DNA from: Nevskiales bacterium
GTDB lineage: Bacteria; Pseudomonadota; Gammaproteobacteria; Nevskiales; Nevskiaceae
Length of the DNA stretch: 64,000 nt
Direction: 5' to 3'
Assembly: GCA_028698335.1 (NCBI GenBank)
Contig: JAQVDP010000006.1
Location: forward strand, 175,423-239,422
Shown: one piece after another, positions 36,699 through 45,614 of the stretch
Layout of the letters: each line of letters opens with the position of its first letter
Position numbering within the stretch: position 1 is the first letter of the stretch
Program-made: the position numbers and the translations under genes
The notes under the pieces: model-generated
What the model was told of the DNA's origin: nothing
Databases searched by the model: none
What the model saw: the letters and a program-made list of their open reading frames with translations, nothing else

Positions 36699-39311
36699 AT
36701 GAATACCCAATACCGCAAACCCCTGCCCGGCACGCAGCTGGATTACTTCGACGCCCGCGAGGCGGTCGACGCGATCAAGCCCGGCGCCTGGGACACGCTG
36801 CCTTACACCGCGCGCGTGCACGCCGAGAATCTGGTGCGCAAAGCCGAGCCGGAAAAGCTCAACGACTACCTGGGCCAGCTGATCGAGCGCAAGCGCGAGC
36901 TGGACTTTCCGTGGTTCCCGGTCCGCGTGGTCTGCCACGACATTCTCGGCCAGACCGCGCTGGTCGACCTCGCCGGCCTGCGTGACGCCATCGCCGAAAA
37001 GGGCGGTGATCCGGCGCTGGTCAATCCGGTGGTGCCGACGCAGCTGATCGTCGACCACTCGCTGGCCGTCGAGCACGCCGGCTTCGAGAAGGACGCGTTC
37101 GCCATGAATCGCGCCGTCGAAGACCGTCGCAACGACGACCGCTTCCATTTCATCAACTGGACCAAGAAGGCGTTCAAGAACGTCGACGTGGTGCCGCCGG
37201 GCAACGGCATCATGCATCAGATCAACCTGGAGAAGATGTCGCCGGTGATCTACGTCGACCAGGGTGTCGCGTTCCCGGACACCTGCGTCGGCACCGACAG
37301 CCACACTCCGCACGTTGACGCGCTCGGCGTCATCGCCGTCGGCGTCGGCGGTCTGGAAGCCGAGAACGTCATGCTCGGCCGCGCCTCGTGGATGCGCCTG
37401 CCGGACATCATCGGCGTCGAGCTGACCGGCAAGCGCCAGCCCGGCATCACCTGCACCGACATCGTGCTCGCACTGACCGAGTTCCTGCGCAAGGAGAAGG
37501 TCGTCGGCGCCTACCTGGAGTTCTTCGGCGAGGGCGCGTCGAGCCTGACCATCGGCGACCGCGCGACCATCTCCAACATGTGTCCCGAGTACGGCGCCAC
37601 CGCCGCGCTGTTCTACATCGACGAACAGACCACCGACTATCTGACCCTGACCGGCCGCAGCGACGAGCAGGTCAAGCTGGTCGAGACCTACGCCAAGGCC
37701 GCCGGCTTCTGGGCGGACGCGCTCAAGACCGCGCAGTACGAGCGTGTGCTGAAGTTCGATCTGTCCAGCGTCGTGCGCAACATGGCCGGCCCGTCCAACC
37801 CGCATCGTCGCCTGCCGACCACCGCGCTGCACGATCGCGGGCTGGCGGACGAGACCATGCTCGAAGCCGCCCGTGCCGAAGAGGCGCAGGGCCTGATGCC
37901 GGACGGCGCGGTGATCATCGCCGCGATCACCAGCTGCACCAACACCTCCAATCCGCGCAACGTCGTCGCCGCCGGCCTGCTGGCGCGCAACGCCGTCGCC
38001 AGGGGGCTGGTGCGCAAGCCCTGGGTCAAGACCTCACTGGCGCCGGGATCCAAGACCGTGGAGCTGTACCTGAAGGAAGCCGGCCTGCTCGACGACCTCG
38101 AAGCGCTCGGCTTCGGCATCGTCGCGTTCGCCTGTACCACCTGCAACGGCATGTCCGGCGCGCTGGACCCGAAGATCCAGCAGGAGATCATCGACCGCGA
38201 CCTGTATTCGGTCGCCGTGCTCTCCGGCAACCGCAACTTCGACGGGCGCATCCATCCGTACGCCAAGCAGGCGTTCCTGGCATCGCCGCCGCTGGTCGTG
38301 GCCTACGCCATCGCCGGCACGATCCGCTTCGACATCGAGCAGGACGCGCTGGGCACGGACAAGGACGGCAACCCGGTCACCTTGAAGGACCTGTGGCCGA
38401 GCGACGAGGAGATCGACGCCATCGTCGCCAAGGCGGTGAAGCCGGAGATGTTCCGCTCGGTCTACGACCCGATGTTCAACTTCAAGGTCGTCGAGGATCA
38501 GGTCAGCCCGCTGTATCAGTGGCGCGAGATGAGCACGTATATCCGCCGTCCGCCGTACTGGGAGGGCGCGCTGGCCGGCGAGCGTTCGCTCAAGGGCATG
38601 CGGCCGCTGGCGGTGCTGGGTGACAACATCACCACCGACCACCTGTCGCCGTCCAACGCCATCCTGATGGACAGCGCCGCGGGTGAGTACCTGCACAAGA
38701 TGGGCCTGCCGGAAGAGGACTTCAACTCCTACGCGACCCATCGCGGCGACCACCTGACCGCGCAGCGCGCGACCTTCGCCAACCCCAAGCTGATCAACGA
38801 GATGGCTGTCGTCGACGGCGAGGTCAAGCAGGGTTCGCTGGCCCGCGTCGAGCCGGACGGTCAGGTCGTGCGCATGTGGGAGGCGATCGAGACCTACATG
38901 AACCGCAAGCAGCCGCTGATCATCGTCGCCGGCGCGGACTACGGCCAGGGCTCGTCGCGCGACTGGGCGGCCAAGGGCGTGCGTCTGGCGGGTGTCGAGG
39001 CGATCGTCGCCGAGGGCTTCGAGCGCATCCACCGCACCAACCTGATCGGCATGGGCGTGCTGCCGCTGGAGTTCAAGCCGGGCACCAATCGCAAGACGCT
39101 GGCGCTCGACGGCACCGAGACCTATGACGTCGTCGGCGAGCGCAAGCCGCGCGCGGACCTGACCCTGGTCGTCCACCGCAAGAACGGCGAGACCGTCGAA
39201 GTGCCGGTGACCTGCCGCCTCGATACCGCCGAGGAAGTGTCCGTGTACGACGCTGGCGGTGTGCTGCAGCGCTTCGCCCAGGATTTCCTGGAGTCGTCGA
39301 AAGCGGCCTGA
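36699..39311 (+). CDS. acnD: 2-Methylcitrate dehydratase, Fe-S dependent (AcnD)
   Basis: The 870-residue aconitase-family enzyme dehydrates 2-methylcitrate to 2-methylaconitate. Fe-S ligands are in SCTNTSNP and CTTCNGMSG. The substrate loops are VGTDSHTPHVDALGV and the C-terminal swivel has DYGQGSSRDWAAKG. Unlike PrpD, AcnD needs PrpF, and prpF is present 539 bases downstream. The operon thus follows the AcnD/PrpF variant, and no prpD is visible. Confidence 0.97.
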   Translation: MNTQYRKPLPGTQLDYFDAREAVDAIKPGAWDTLPYTARVHAENLVRKAEPEKLNDYLGQLIERKRELDFPWFPVRVVCHDILGQTALVDLAGLRDAIAEKGGDPALVNPVVPTQLIVDHSLAVEHAGFEKDAFAMNRAVEDRRNDDRFHFINWTKKAFKNVDVVPPGNGIMHQINLEKMSPVIYVDQGVAFPDTCVGTDSHTPHVDALGVIAVGVGGLEAENVMLGRASWMRLPDIIGVELTGKRQPGITCTDIVLALTEFLRKEKVVGAYLEFFGEGASSLTIGDRATISNMCPEYGATAALFYIDEQTTDYLTLTGRSDEQVKLVETYAKAAGFWADALKTAQYERVLKFDLSSVVRNMAGPSNPHRRLPTTALHDRGLADETMLEAARAEEAQGLMPDGAVIIAAITSCTNTSNPRNVVAAGLLARNAVARGLVRKPWVKTSLAPGSKTVELYLKEAGLLDDLEALGFGIVAFACTTCNGMSGALDPKIQQEIIDRDLYSVAVLSGNRNFDGRIHPYAKQAFLASPPLVVAYAIAGTIRFDIEQDALGTDKDGNPVTLKDLWPSDEEIDAIVAKAVKPEMFRSVYDPMFNFKVVEDQVSPLYQWREMSTYIRRPPYWEGALAGERSLKGMRPLAVLGDNITTDHLSPSNAILMDSAAGEYLHKMGLPEEDFNSYATHRGDHLTAQRATFANPKLINEMAVVDGEVKQGSLARVEPDGQVVRMWEAIETYMNRKQPLIIVAGADYGQGSSRDWAAKGVRLAGVEAIVAEGFERIHRTNLIGMGVLPLEFKPGTNRKTLALDGTETYDVVGERKPRADLTLVVHRKNGETVEVPVTCRLDTAEEVSVYDAGGVLQRFAQDFLESSKAA

Positions 39312-39323
39312 TCCGATCGACTA

Positions 39324-39356
39324 AGGGAGTGCGTTGCAGACCGCAGCGCACTCCCT
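39324..39356 (+). terminator. Hairpin after acnD
   Basis: A 14-base-pair stem (39324-39337 with 39343-39356, one G-U pair) closes a five-base loop 12 bases after the acnD stop. It lacks a T-tail. It may attenuate transcription into the SRPBCC gene and prpF or stabilise the upstream message. Confidence 0.6.
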
Positions 39357-39381
39357 CAAATCGATTTCAGGAGACGACATC

Positions 39382-39831
39382 ATGACGGGAACCGTTCGTT
39401 TGCATCGTGTCATCCGCAGCACCCCGGACAAGCTCTACCGCGCGTTCGTGGACCCCGCAGCGCTGTGCAAGTGGCTGCCGCCACACGGATTCACCGGCAC
39501 CATGCACGAGTTCGACGCGCGTGTCGGTGGCGGTTACCACATGTCGTTCAGCAACTTCGGGACCGGCAGCAGTCATGCCTTCCGCGTCCGCTTTCTGGAA
39601 CTCCAGCCCGGCGAGCGGATCGTTCATACCGACCGGTTCGACGATCCGAACATGCCGGGCGAAATGCAGGTGGAGATCACATTCAGGGCGGTTGCCTGCG
39701 GCACCGAGCTGAGCATCGTGCAGGCCGGCATTCCGGACGCGATCCCGACCGAATTCTGTTACCTCGGCTGGCAGGAGTCGCTGACCCTGCTGGCGCAGCT
39801 CGCCGAGCCGGAAATCCCGGACGGCGCATGA
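39382..39831 (+). CDS. SRPBCC/AHSA1-like protein inside the prp operon
   Basis: The 149-residue protein has the AHSA1/SRPBCC pattern: TPDKLYRAFVDPAALCKWLPP at the N-terminus, VGGGYHMSFSNFG in the middle, LELQPGERIVHTDRF, and the final helix GWQESLTLLAQLAEPE. It binds small hydrophobic ligands or acts on proteins; there is no known link to the methylcitrate cycle. CAGGAG precedes the ATG. It lies between acnD and prpF in the same direction, 19 bases before prpF, so it is likely co-transcribed. Confidence 0.85.
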   Translation: MTGTVRLHRVIRSTPDKLYRAFVDPAALCKWLPPHGFTGTMHEFDARVGGGYHMSFSNFGTGSSHAFRVRFLELQPGERIVHTDRFDDPNMPGEMQVEITFRAVACGTELSIVQAGIPDAIPTEFCYLGWQESLTLLAQLAEPEIPDGA

Positions 39832-39850
39832 ACCCATAAGGACCGACCCC

Positions 39851-41032
39851 ATGGCCCACGCAGCCCAGATCAAAGTTCCCGCCACCTACATGCGCGGCGG
39901 CACCAGCAAAGGCACGTTCTTCAAGCTGACCGACCTGCCGGAGGCCTGTCAGGTGCCGGGCGAGGCGCGGGACAAACTGTTGCTGCGCGTCGTGGGCAGT
40001 CCCGATCCCTACGGTGCGCACATCGACGGCATGGGCGGCGCGACCTCGTCGACCAGCAAGACCGTGATCCTGTCGAAGAGCAGCCAACCGGATCATGACG
40101 TCGACTACCTGTTCGGTCAGGTCGGCATCGACAAGGCCTTCGTCGACTGGTCCGGCAACTGCGGCAACCTGTCCGCCGCCGTTGGTCCGTTCGCGATCAG
40201 CAACGGCCTGATCGACCCGGCCCGCGTGCCGCGGGACGGCGTCTGCACCGTGCGCATCTGGCAGGCCAACATCGGCAAGACCATCATCGCCCACGTGCCG
40301 ATGACGAACGGGCAGGTGCAGGAAACCGGCGACTTCGAGCTGGACGGCGTGACCTTTCCGGCGGCCGAGATCCAGGTCGAGTTCGTCGATCCGGCGGACG
40401 ACGCCGGCGGGTCCATGTTCCCGACCGGCAATCTGGTGGACGATCTCGAAGTACCCGGCGTCGGCACGCTGAAGGCGACGATGATCAACGCCGGCATCCC
40501 GACCATCTTCGTCAACGCCGACGCCATCGGCTACACCGGCACCGAGCTGCGCGAGGCCATCAACACCGACGCCAAGGCGCTGGAGATGTTCGAGACCATC
40601 CGCGCCCACGGGGCGGTGAAGATGGGCCTGATCAAGGAAGTGGGCGAAGCCGCCAAGCGTCAGCACACGCCCAAGGTCGCCTTCGTCGCGCCGGCCAAGA
40701 CCTACACCAGCTCCTCCGGCAAGACCGTGGAAGCCGGCGACATCGACCTCTGCGTGCGCGCGCTGTCCATGGGCAAGCTGCATCACGCGATGATGGGCAC
40801 CGCCGCCGTCGCCATCGGCACCGCCGCGGCGATTCCCGGCACCCTGGTGAATCTGGCGGCCGGTGGCGGTGATCGCGAGGCCGTGCGTTTCGGCCATCCG
40901 TCCGGTTCGCTGCGTGTCGGTGCCCAGGCCGAGCGGGTCGACGGCGAGTGGGTGGTGAAGAAGGCCATCATGTCCCGCAGTGCCCGCGTATTGATGAGCG
41001 GCTGGGTGCATGTGCCGGGGGATGCGTTCTAG
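39851..41032 (+). CDS. prpF: 2-Methylaconitate cis-trans isomerase PrpF
   Basis: The 393-residue diaminopimelate-epimerase-fold protein isomerises the AcnD product. The family features MRGGTSKGTFF, GMGGATSSTSKTVIL and WSGNCGNLSAAVGPFAI are present. The partner AcnD is upstream, which fits the known requirement for both. It is the last gene of the prp operon and is followed by a 12-base-pair hairpin. Confidence 0.97.
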   Translation: MAHAAQIKVPATYMRGGTSKGTFFKLTDLPEACQVPGEARDKLLLRVVGSPDPYGAHIDGMGGATSSTSKTVILSKSSQPDHDVDYLFGQVGIDKAFVDWSGNCGNLSAAVGPFAISNGLIDPARVPRDGVCTVRIWQANIGKTIIAHVPMTNGQVQETGDFELDGVTFPAAEIQVEFVDPADDAGGSMFPTGNLVDDLEVPGVGTLKATMINAGIPTIFVNADAIGYTGTELREAINTDAKALEMFETIRAHGAVKMGLIKEVGEAAKRQHTPKVAFVAPAKTYTSSSGKTVEAGDIDLCVRALSMGKLHHAMMGTAAVAIGTAAAIPGTLVNLAAGGGDREAVRFGHPSGSLRVGAQAERVDGEWVVKKAIMSRSARVLMSGWVHVPGDAF

Positions 41033-41063
41033 GGCCTGTTAACGCTATGGGCGATCTTGCACG

Positions 41064-41091
41064 GGCCCGGACGACCTGCGTCGTCCGGGCC
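41064..41091 (+). terminator. Hairpin after prpF
   Basis: GGCCCGGACGAC (41064-41075) and GTCGTCCGGGCC (41080-41091) form a perfect 12-base stem with loop CTGC, 32 bases after the prpF stop. It is probably the operon end, though the T-run is missing. Confidence 0.65.
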
Positions 41092-41193
41092 TGTATCGGT
41101 TCGGCGCCGGACAAGGCCGGGGCGCAGCGGCGCGCCATACATCCACACTCCGGCCGTCATTCGGGATGGATGATTCGACGTTAGAATCCAGAC

Positions 41194-41526
41194 ATGAAAA
41201 TTGAAAGAAGCGTTCACGAGTCCTTCTGTAACGTCTACGCCGACGCGGTGGTGCGTTTCATCGTCACCGGCATCAATGAAGATGTGTCGTTCGACGAGCA
41301 GACCCAGCGTTTCGTGGCCAAGCCGCTCGATGACGACGCGGACCCCGCGTTCTGCGACTGGTGGGTCGGGGACGACTGGACCAGCTTCGTCGGACCGCTG
41401 TCCTGCCCGACCGATCTCGCGGAGCCGAAGTTCTCCGAAGACGTGCTCAGGGACGCGATCGTGCACGCACTCAAGAAATCCGCCACCGGCAAGCGCATGA
41501 GCCAGATCCTGGCCGGGCTGGACTGA
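41194..41526 (+). CDS. Hypothetical protein, 110 residues
   Basis: This is an acidic soluble protein without signal peptide or membrane segment, containing FVAKPLDDDADPAFCDWWVGDDW near the middle and a basic C-terminal helix (ALKKSATGKRMSQILAGL). I do not recognise a family. Codon use is ordinary for the window. A 9-base inverted repeat, GCCACCCGC (41538-41546) with GCGGGTGGC (41564-41572), follows the stop and may end the transcript. Confidence 0.7.
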   Translation: MKIERSVHESFCNVYADAVVRFIVTGINEDVSFDEQTQRFVAKPLDDDADPAFCDWWVGDDWTSFVGPLSCPTDLAEPKFSEDVLRDAIVHALKKSATGKRMSQILAGLD

Positions 41527-41626
41527 ACCTTTCGGCCGCCACCCGCTCGTTGCGTCAGTGTCGGCGGGTGGCCTGATCAACTCCGTTCCGGTGTGCTCGC
41601 GCGATGGCGGATTCCATTGGAGGTGA

Positions 41627-41896
41627 ATGGTGAAATGGATTCTGGTTCTGGCTGCTGCATCGCTCTCACTCGCCGTCCGGGCCGAAGCACCGCCCACCCG
41701 CGATGACGTCCGCGCCGCGATCGAGAAGGCCGCGGCGCCCAAGCCCTGCAAGCGCATGTTGCAGGAGCAGAAACCGGACATCCCGCCCGGCTCGTGGGAA
41801 AAGCAGGGCTATCCCAACCAGGACCCGATGTCGTACCAGCAGGTCGACTGCGACCTGTCCTCGGTGGAAAAACCGCTGACGGCGACGAAGCCCTAG
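41627..41896 (+). CDS. Small secreted hypothetical protein
   Basis: The 89-residue protein has a signal peptide (WILVLAAASLSLAVRAEA) and a short mature part with two Cys (KPCKRML and QVDCDL) that may form a disulfide. GGAGGTGA lies directly before the start; a GTG three bases on is equally spaced. I recognise no family. Confidence 0.65.
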   Translation: MVKWILVLAAASLSLAVRAEAPPTRDDVRAAIEKAAAPKPCKRMLQEQKPDIPPGSWEKQGYPNQDPMSYQQVDCDLSSVEKPLTATKP

Positions 41897-42036
41897 GAAA
41901 GCTTTGGAGAGAACGGCGAAGCCCGGGCAGCTCCGCTGCCGGGGCCTGATCGAAAGGTAGGTGATCTTGCGGCCGCCGCCGGGCACCCTGACGGATGTCG
42001 GCATCCGTCGACCTGGGCTTTCAAGAAGGAGCGCCT

Positions 42037-42390
42037 GTGTTCCGTCCGTCCTCAGCCTGCATTGCGGCACTGCTCGTCACCGCCTGCGCCAGCGCGCCCA
42101 CGTATTCCGACGCGGACAAAGCGGCCATCCAGCCGCTGCAGGAGGAACACGAAGCCTGCCTCGGCGGTGAAACGGCCAAGGTCATCGACGGCTCGGACGA
42201 TGTCGCGTTCCTGGTCCAGCACGTCACCAGCACCTGCGATCCGCTGCTGGAACCCATCGCCGACTATCTGCGGGGGCGGGGTTTCTCGCAGCCCTACGTC
42301 GCGTCGTACTTGCGCGCGGTGCGGCAACGCGGGGCGCAGATCACCGCATCCTTCATCCTCAGGCAGAAAAGCGGCCAGGGCGGCTACTAG
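42037..42390 (+). CDS. Small predicted lipoprotein
   Basis: The 117-residue protein starts at GTG with AAGGAG eight bases upstream. The signal ends in the lipobox LVTACAS. The mature part has two further Cys (EACLGG and STCDPL). The frame is open 14 codons further upstream, but only this start places a proper lipoprotein signal at the N-terminus. The family is unknown. Confidence 0.7.
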   Translation: MFRPSSACIAALLVTACASAPTYSDADKAAIQPLQEEHEACLGGETAKVIDGSDDVAFLVQHVTSTCDPLLEPIADYLRGRGFSQPYVASYLRAVRQRGAQITASFILRQKSGQGGY

Positions 42391-42721
42391 AACGCCGGCC
42401 CGTTCCCGGACCGCCCGCCGGGTTCAGCAAGCGATCGCGAAGCCCATGCGGGGCCGACCCCTGATCCGCCTTGCCGGGTTCATCCCGGAAATTTCCATTC
42501 CGCACAGATCTGGGGCTTGATCGCAGAGTGCCTGTCCATCAGGCAGGTGGGGTTCCTGGCGCCGCTGAGACACGCGTGCGGATCTCGGAACCAAGCCGGC
42601 CGGGCATGAGGCAACCGCATCTCCGCGTCTTCGGGCGGCCAGACGCGCATGTGGACCTTCGGCATTGCTCTTCGGCGTGGGACTGGAGACCATGCTCCCA
42701 GGCCACCTGGGAGAATTCTCC
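42391..42721. other. 331-base region without a supported gene
   Basis: Short open frames on both strands have no recognisable product. The stretch lies between the lipoprotein gene and the NAD(P)-binding gene and may be decayed sequence. An in-frame ATG at 42692 could extend the next gene by ten codons. Confidence 0.4.
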
Positions 42722-43348
42722 GTGCTGAAGATCGCGGTCATCGGGGCGACCCGGGGCATTGGATCGGCGTTGGTGGAGGCGGCGCTTGCCGACGGTCACG
42801 AGGTCACCGCACTTGCGCGCGTGCCGGGGCGCATGACCATCTCCCATGCCCGGCTGAATGTGGTCGCCGGGGATGCCCTTGATCCGGACGCGATCGCGAA
42901 GGTGGTGGAAGGGCAGGATGTGGTCTGTGTCTGCCTGGGTACCACCAGGATCACGCGGGCGATCACCTTGTTCTCCCGTTCTGCGGAGATTCTTTCCAGG
43001 GCGCTTGAACCCGAGCAATTGCTGATCGCGGTTACGGGGCTCGGTGCGGGCGACAGCAAGGGCCACTGCGGCTTTTTCCACGATCACATCTTTCTGCCCG
43101 TCGTCCTGGGCAGGATCTATGCCGACAAGAATCGCCAGGAATCCATCATCAGGAGAAGCCTGACGCGCTGGATCATCGTGCGCCCCGGCCTTCTCAACAA
43201 TGGCCCCCGTACCGGGCACTATCGTGCGCTGACCGATCTGAAGGGCGTTCATGGCGGCCGGATCTCGCGCGCTGACGTCGCGGACTTCATGCTCGCGCAA
43301 GCCAAGGCGCCCCGATTCATCGGTCAGACGCCCATGCTCATCTATTGA
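42722..43348 (+). CDS. NAD(P)-binding Rossmann protein (atypical SDR)
   Basis: The 208-residue protein begins LKIAVIGATRGIG, an NAD(P)-binding loop, then VVEGQDVVCVCLGTT and a later IVRPGLLNNGPRTG, as in atypical SDRs of the NmrA/flavin-reductase-like group. The GTG start puts the first strand at the N-terminus as usual; the ATG at 42692 also has a GGAG and cannot be excluded. Its role is unknown. Confidence 0.82.
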   Translation: MLKIAVIGATRGIGSALVEAALADGHEVTALARVPGRMTISHARLNVVAGDALDPDAIAKVVEGQDVVCVCLGTTRITRAITLFSRSAEILSRALEPEQLLIAVTGLGAGDSKGHCGFFHDHIFLPVVLGRIYADKNRQESIIRRSLTRWIIVRPGLLNNGPRTGHYRALTDLKGVHGGRISRADVADFMLAQAKAPRFIGQTPMLIY

Positions 43349-43530
43349 TGCCGGGAATCGCAGCTCCGTAATATGCAAACGCCGAGTCGGCACATGGCAG
43401 ATTTCTGCAGGTGACGTCCGAGCCGCTGCGCACTCTTGTTGCCGGAAGGGCGCGTCGTCGTCGCCAATGCCCCTGAACACGGGGGGTGCGAGTTCCATCC
43501 CAACGCGATGCATCAGGCGCGTACCGATCC

Positions 43531-44601
43531 ATGAACAATCCGCACGAAGAGCTGTACGCACTGGGCTGGAGCGACTGGTTCGAGCAGCGGGTGACATGCG
43601 AGCCGGCCGATACGGTCGCTCGCGTCGTTGCCGTCGATCGCGACCAGTTGCTGCTCGCGGATCAGACCGGGCAATTCCGGGCGAAACTGTCGGGCAGCTA
43701 CCGGCACCGCCATCAGCTTGCCCAGGAGCGGCCCTGCGTCGGTGACTGGGTCTGCGTCGAGCGCCAGGACGGCGACGACCATGGCGTGATCCACGGGTGC
43801 CTGGAGCGCAGGACGTCGCTGCATCGGAAGTCGGCCGGGCACAGCATCGAGCTCCAGATGATCGCGGCGAACGTCGACTACGTGGTGATCGTCCAGTCCT
43901 GTGAGTGGGATTTCAATCTGAAGCGCCTGGAACGCTATCTCGTGATGGTGCGCGAGGGTGGGGCGGAGCCGTACATCCTGCTGACCAAGACGGATCTGGT
44001 CGATCCGGCGGTGCTGGCCGCACAGCTGGACGAGATCGCGGCCGCCGGCATCACGGCGCCGATCCTGCCGCTGAGCAATGTCACGCATGAGGGGCTGGAC
44101 CGTCTCATGCACCATCTGCTGCCCGGAAAGACCTACTGCTTCGTCGGCTCGTCCGGCGTCGGCAAGAGCACGCTGATCAACCAGCTGATCGGCCGGCAGC
44201 GGATGGAGACCGGGGCGGTCAGCGGAACGGGCGAAGGGCGGCACACGACGGTCCGCCGCGAGCTGATCCGTCTCGAAGGCGGGGCGCTGGTGATCGACAA
44301 TCCCGGGATGCGCGAATTCGGCATTCTCGGCGCGGACAGCGGGATCGGCGACAGCTATGCGGCGATATCCGCGCTCGCATCGGCGTGCCGCTTCCGCGAC
44401 TGCAGCCACACCGACGAACCGGGGTGCGCGGTGCTGGCCGCCGTGCAGGCCGGTGACATCAGTCCGGAGTCGCTCCAGAATTTCCACAAGCTCATGGAAG
44501 AGTCCAGGTTCAACGACATGTCCTATGCCGAGAAGAGGAAGAAGGATCGGAACTTCGGCCGATACATCAAATCGGTGAAGCGGGACCTGAGAGATGATTA
44601 G
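43531..44601 (+). CDS. rsgA: Ribosome small-subunit-dependent GTPase RsgA
   Basis: The 356-residue assembly GTPase releases RbfA and checks the 30S subunit late in maturation. It has an N-terminal OB-like domain, a circularly permuted GTPase core with TKTD (G4) ahead of GSSGVGKST (G1) and DNPG (G3), and a C-terminal zinc site CRFRDCSHTDEPGC. The length fits the longer RsgA paralogues. A 7-base-pair hairpin at 44601-44620 follows directly. Confidence 0.93.
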   Translation: MNNPHEELYALGWSDWFEQRVTCEPADTVARVVAVDRDQLLLADQTGQFRAKLSGSYRHRHQLAQERPCVGDWVCVERQDGDDHGVIHGCLERRTSLHRKSAGHSIELQMIAANVDYVVIVQSCEWDFNLKRLERYLVMVREGGAEPYILLTKTDLVDPAVLAAQLDEIAAAGITAPILPLSNVTHEGLDRLMHHLLPGKTYCFVGSSGVGKSTLINQLIGRQRMETGAVSGTGEGRHTTVRRELIRLEGGALVIDNPGMREFGILGADSGIGDSYAAISALASACRFRDCSHTDEPGCAVLAAVQAGDISPESLQNFHKLMEESRFNDMSYAEKRKKDRNFGRYIKSVKRDLRDD

Positions 44602-44620
44602 TGCGCCAGCCGAGGCGCAC
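44601..44620 (+). terminator. Hairpin at the rsgA stop
   Basis: GTGCGCC (44601-44607) and GGCGCAC (44614-44620) form a 7-base stem with a six-base loop overlapping the last base of the rsgA stop. There is no T-run, so it is a weak terminator candidate. Confidence 0.4.
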
Positions 44621-44715
44621 CACCGATCCTGTCTCGGACCTGCGCGATACCCTGCGTGGACCGGTGGCTGCAGGCGTTACGTGCCGATTGAACGCGGTCC
44701 TGATACGAGCGTCGC

Positions 44716-45468
44716 ATGATTGACGCAGTCTCAGGCGCTTGGCCGATGCGGGACCCCGGCGACCGGGCTCAGTCTGAAGCGGGCGTCGACGTTTATCGCC
44801 TCGCGCTCGTCGCGGACGCCGCGACGGTCCGTGCGCGCGAGGCGATGCTTGATGCCGCCGAGCTTGCGCGCGCCGGCCGCCGTCCGACGGCAGCGAAACG
44901 CGCGGCCTTCGTCCTCGCTCGTGCGGCGCTGCGGCGGGTGCTGTCGGCGTATCTCGGAATGGCGCCGCAGTCGATCGAGTTCAGCATCGGCGAGCACGGC
45001 AAGCCGGCGCTGGCCGGAGCGGCCGGGGCGGGGCTGCGGTTCAATCTGTCCCATTCGCACGAGCTGGCGCTGATCGCGGTGGCGCGCGATGTCGAACTGG
45101 GTGTCGATATCGAGTACATGCGCGAGCTCGTCGACATGCCACGGCTCGCGCGCCGTTCCTTCTCGGAACACGAAGTCGGGGTGCTCGAGGCGCTGCCCCC
45201 CGCGCAACGGCACGCGGCGTTCTTCCGGTGCTGGTCGCGCAAGGAGGCCGTGATCAAGGCCAACGGCCGCGGTATCTCGCTGGGGCTCGGCGCGTTCGAC
45301 GTCACGCTGGCGCCGGACGAGGCGCCGCGCCTGCTGGCGACGCGGTGGGCGCCGGACGAAGCGGCCGACTGGCAGCTCTACCCGCTGGACCCGCATCCGG
45401 ACTACGCCGCCGCGCTGGCCGCTGGTGTTGCCGGCCTCGCGATCCGGACCTGGTCGATCGAACCCTGA
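44716..45468 (+). CDS. 4'-Phosphopantetheinyl transferase, Sfp type
   Basis: The 250-residue enzyme should attach the phosphopantetheine arm to carrier domains. It shows the Sfp motifs GKPAL followed by FNLSHSHELALIAV, the metal site GVDIEYMRE and the catalytic CWSRKEAVIKANGRGI. The two-repeat Sfp length rather than the short AcpS type suits a type I PKS. It is the first gene of the region containing the PKS at 50575, whose ACP Ser2478 is the obvious target. Confidence 0.92.
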   Translation: MIDAVSGAWPMRDPGDRAQSEAGVDVYRLALVADAATVRAREAMLDAAELARAGRRPTAAKRAAFVLARAALRRVLSAYLGMAPQSIEFSIGEHGKPALAGAAGAGLRFNLSHSHELALIAVARDVELGVDIEYMRELVDMPRLARRSFSEHEVGVLEALPPAQRHAAFFRCWSRKEAVIKANGRGISLGLGAFDVTLAPDEAPRLLATRWAPDEAADWQLYPLDPHPDYAAALAAGVAGLAIRTWSIEP

Positions 45469-45614
45469 GCCGCCTGCAGGCGCCCTGTGAAATTGCCGGA
45501 GCCGGGACCCCGGTGTAGGGTGCGCAGGCGGGGTCCGAGCGGGGGGCGACACTTGCGATCGAGATCTGTACCAGCGGCAAGCTTCGACGCGTCCGGCGCC
45601 TGCGGGAGTGCGGG

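Noticed and set aside
34224..39176. Long minus-strand frames across prpB, prpC and acnD
   Set aside because: They are shadows of three unmistakable methylcitrate-cycle genes with complete active sites.
42391..42721. Possible small genes on either strand in this gap
   Set aside because: None has a ribosome site, a signal peptide or a familiar motif.
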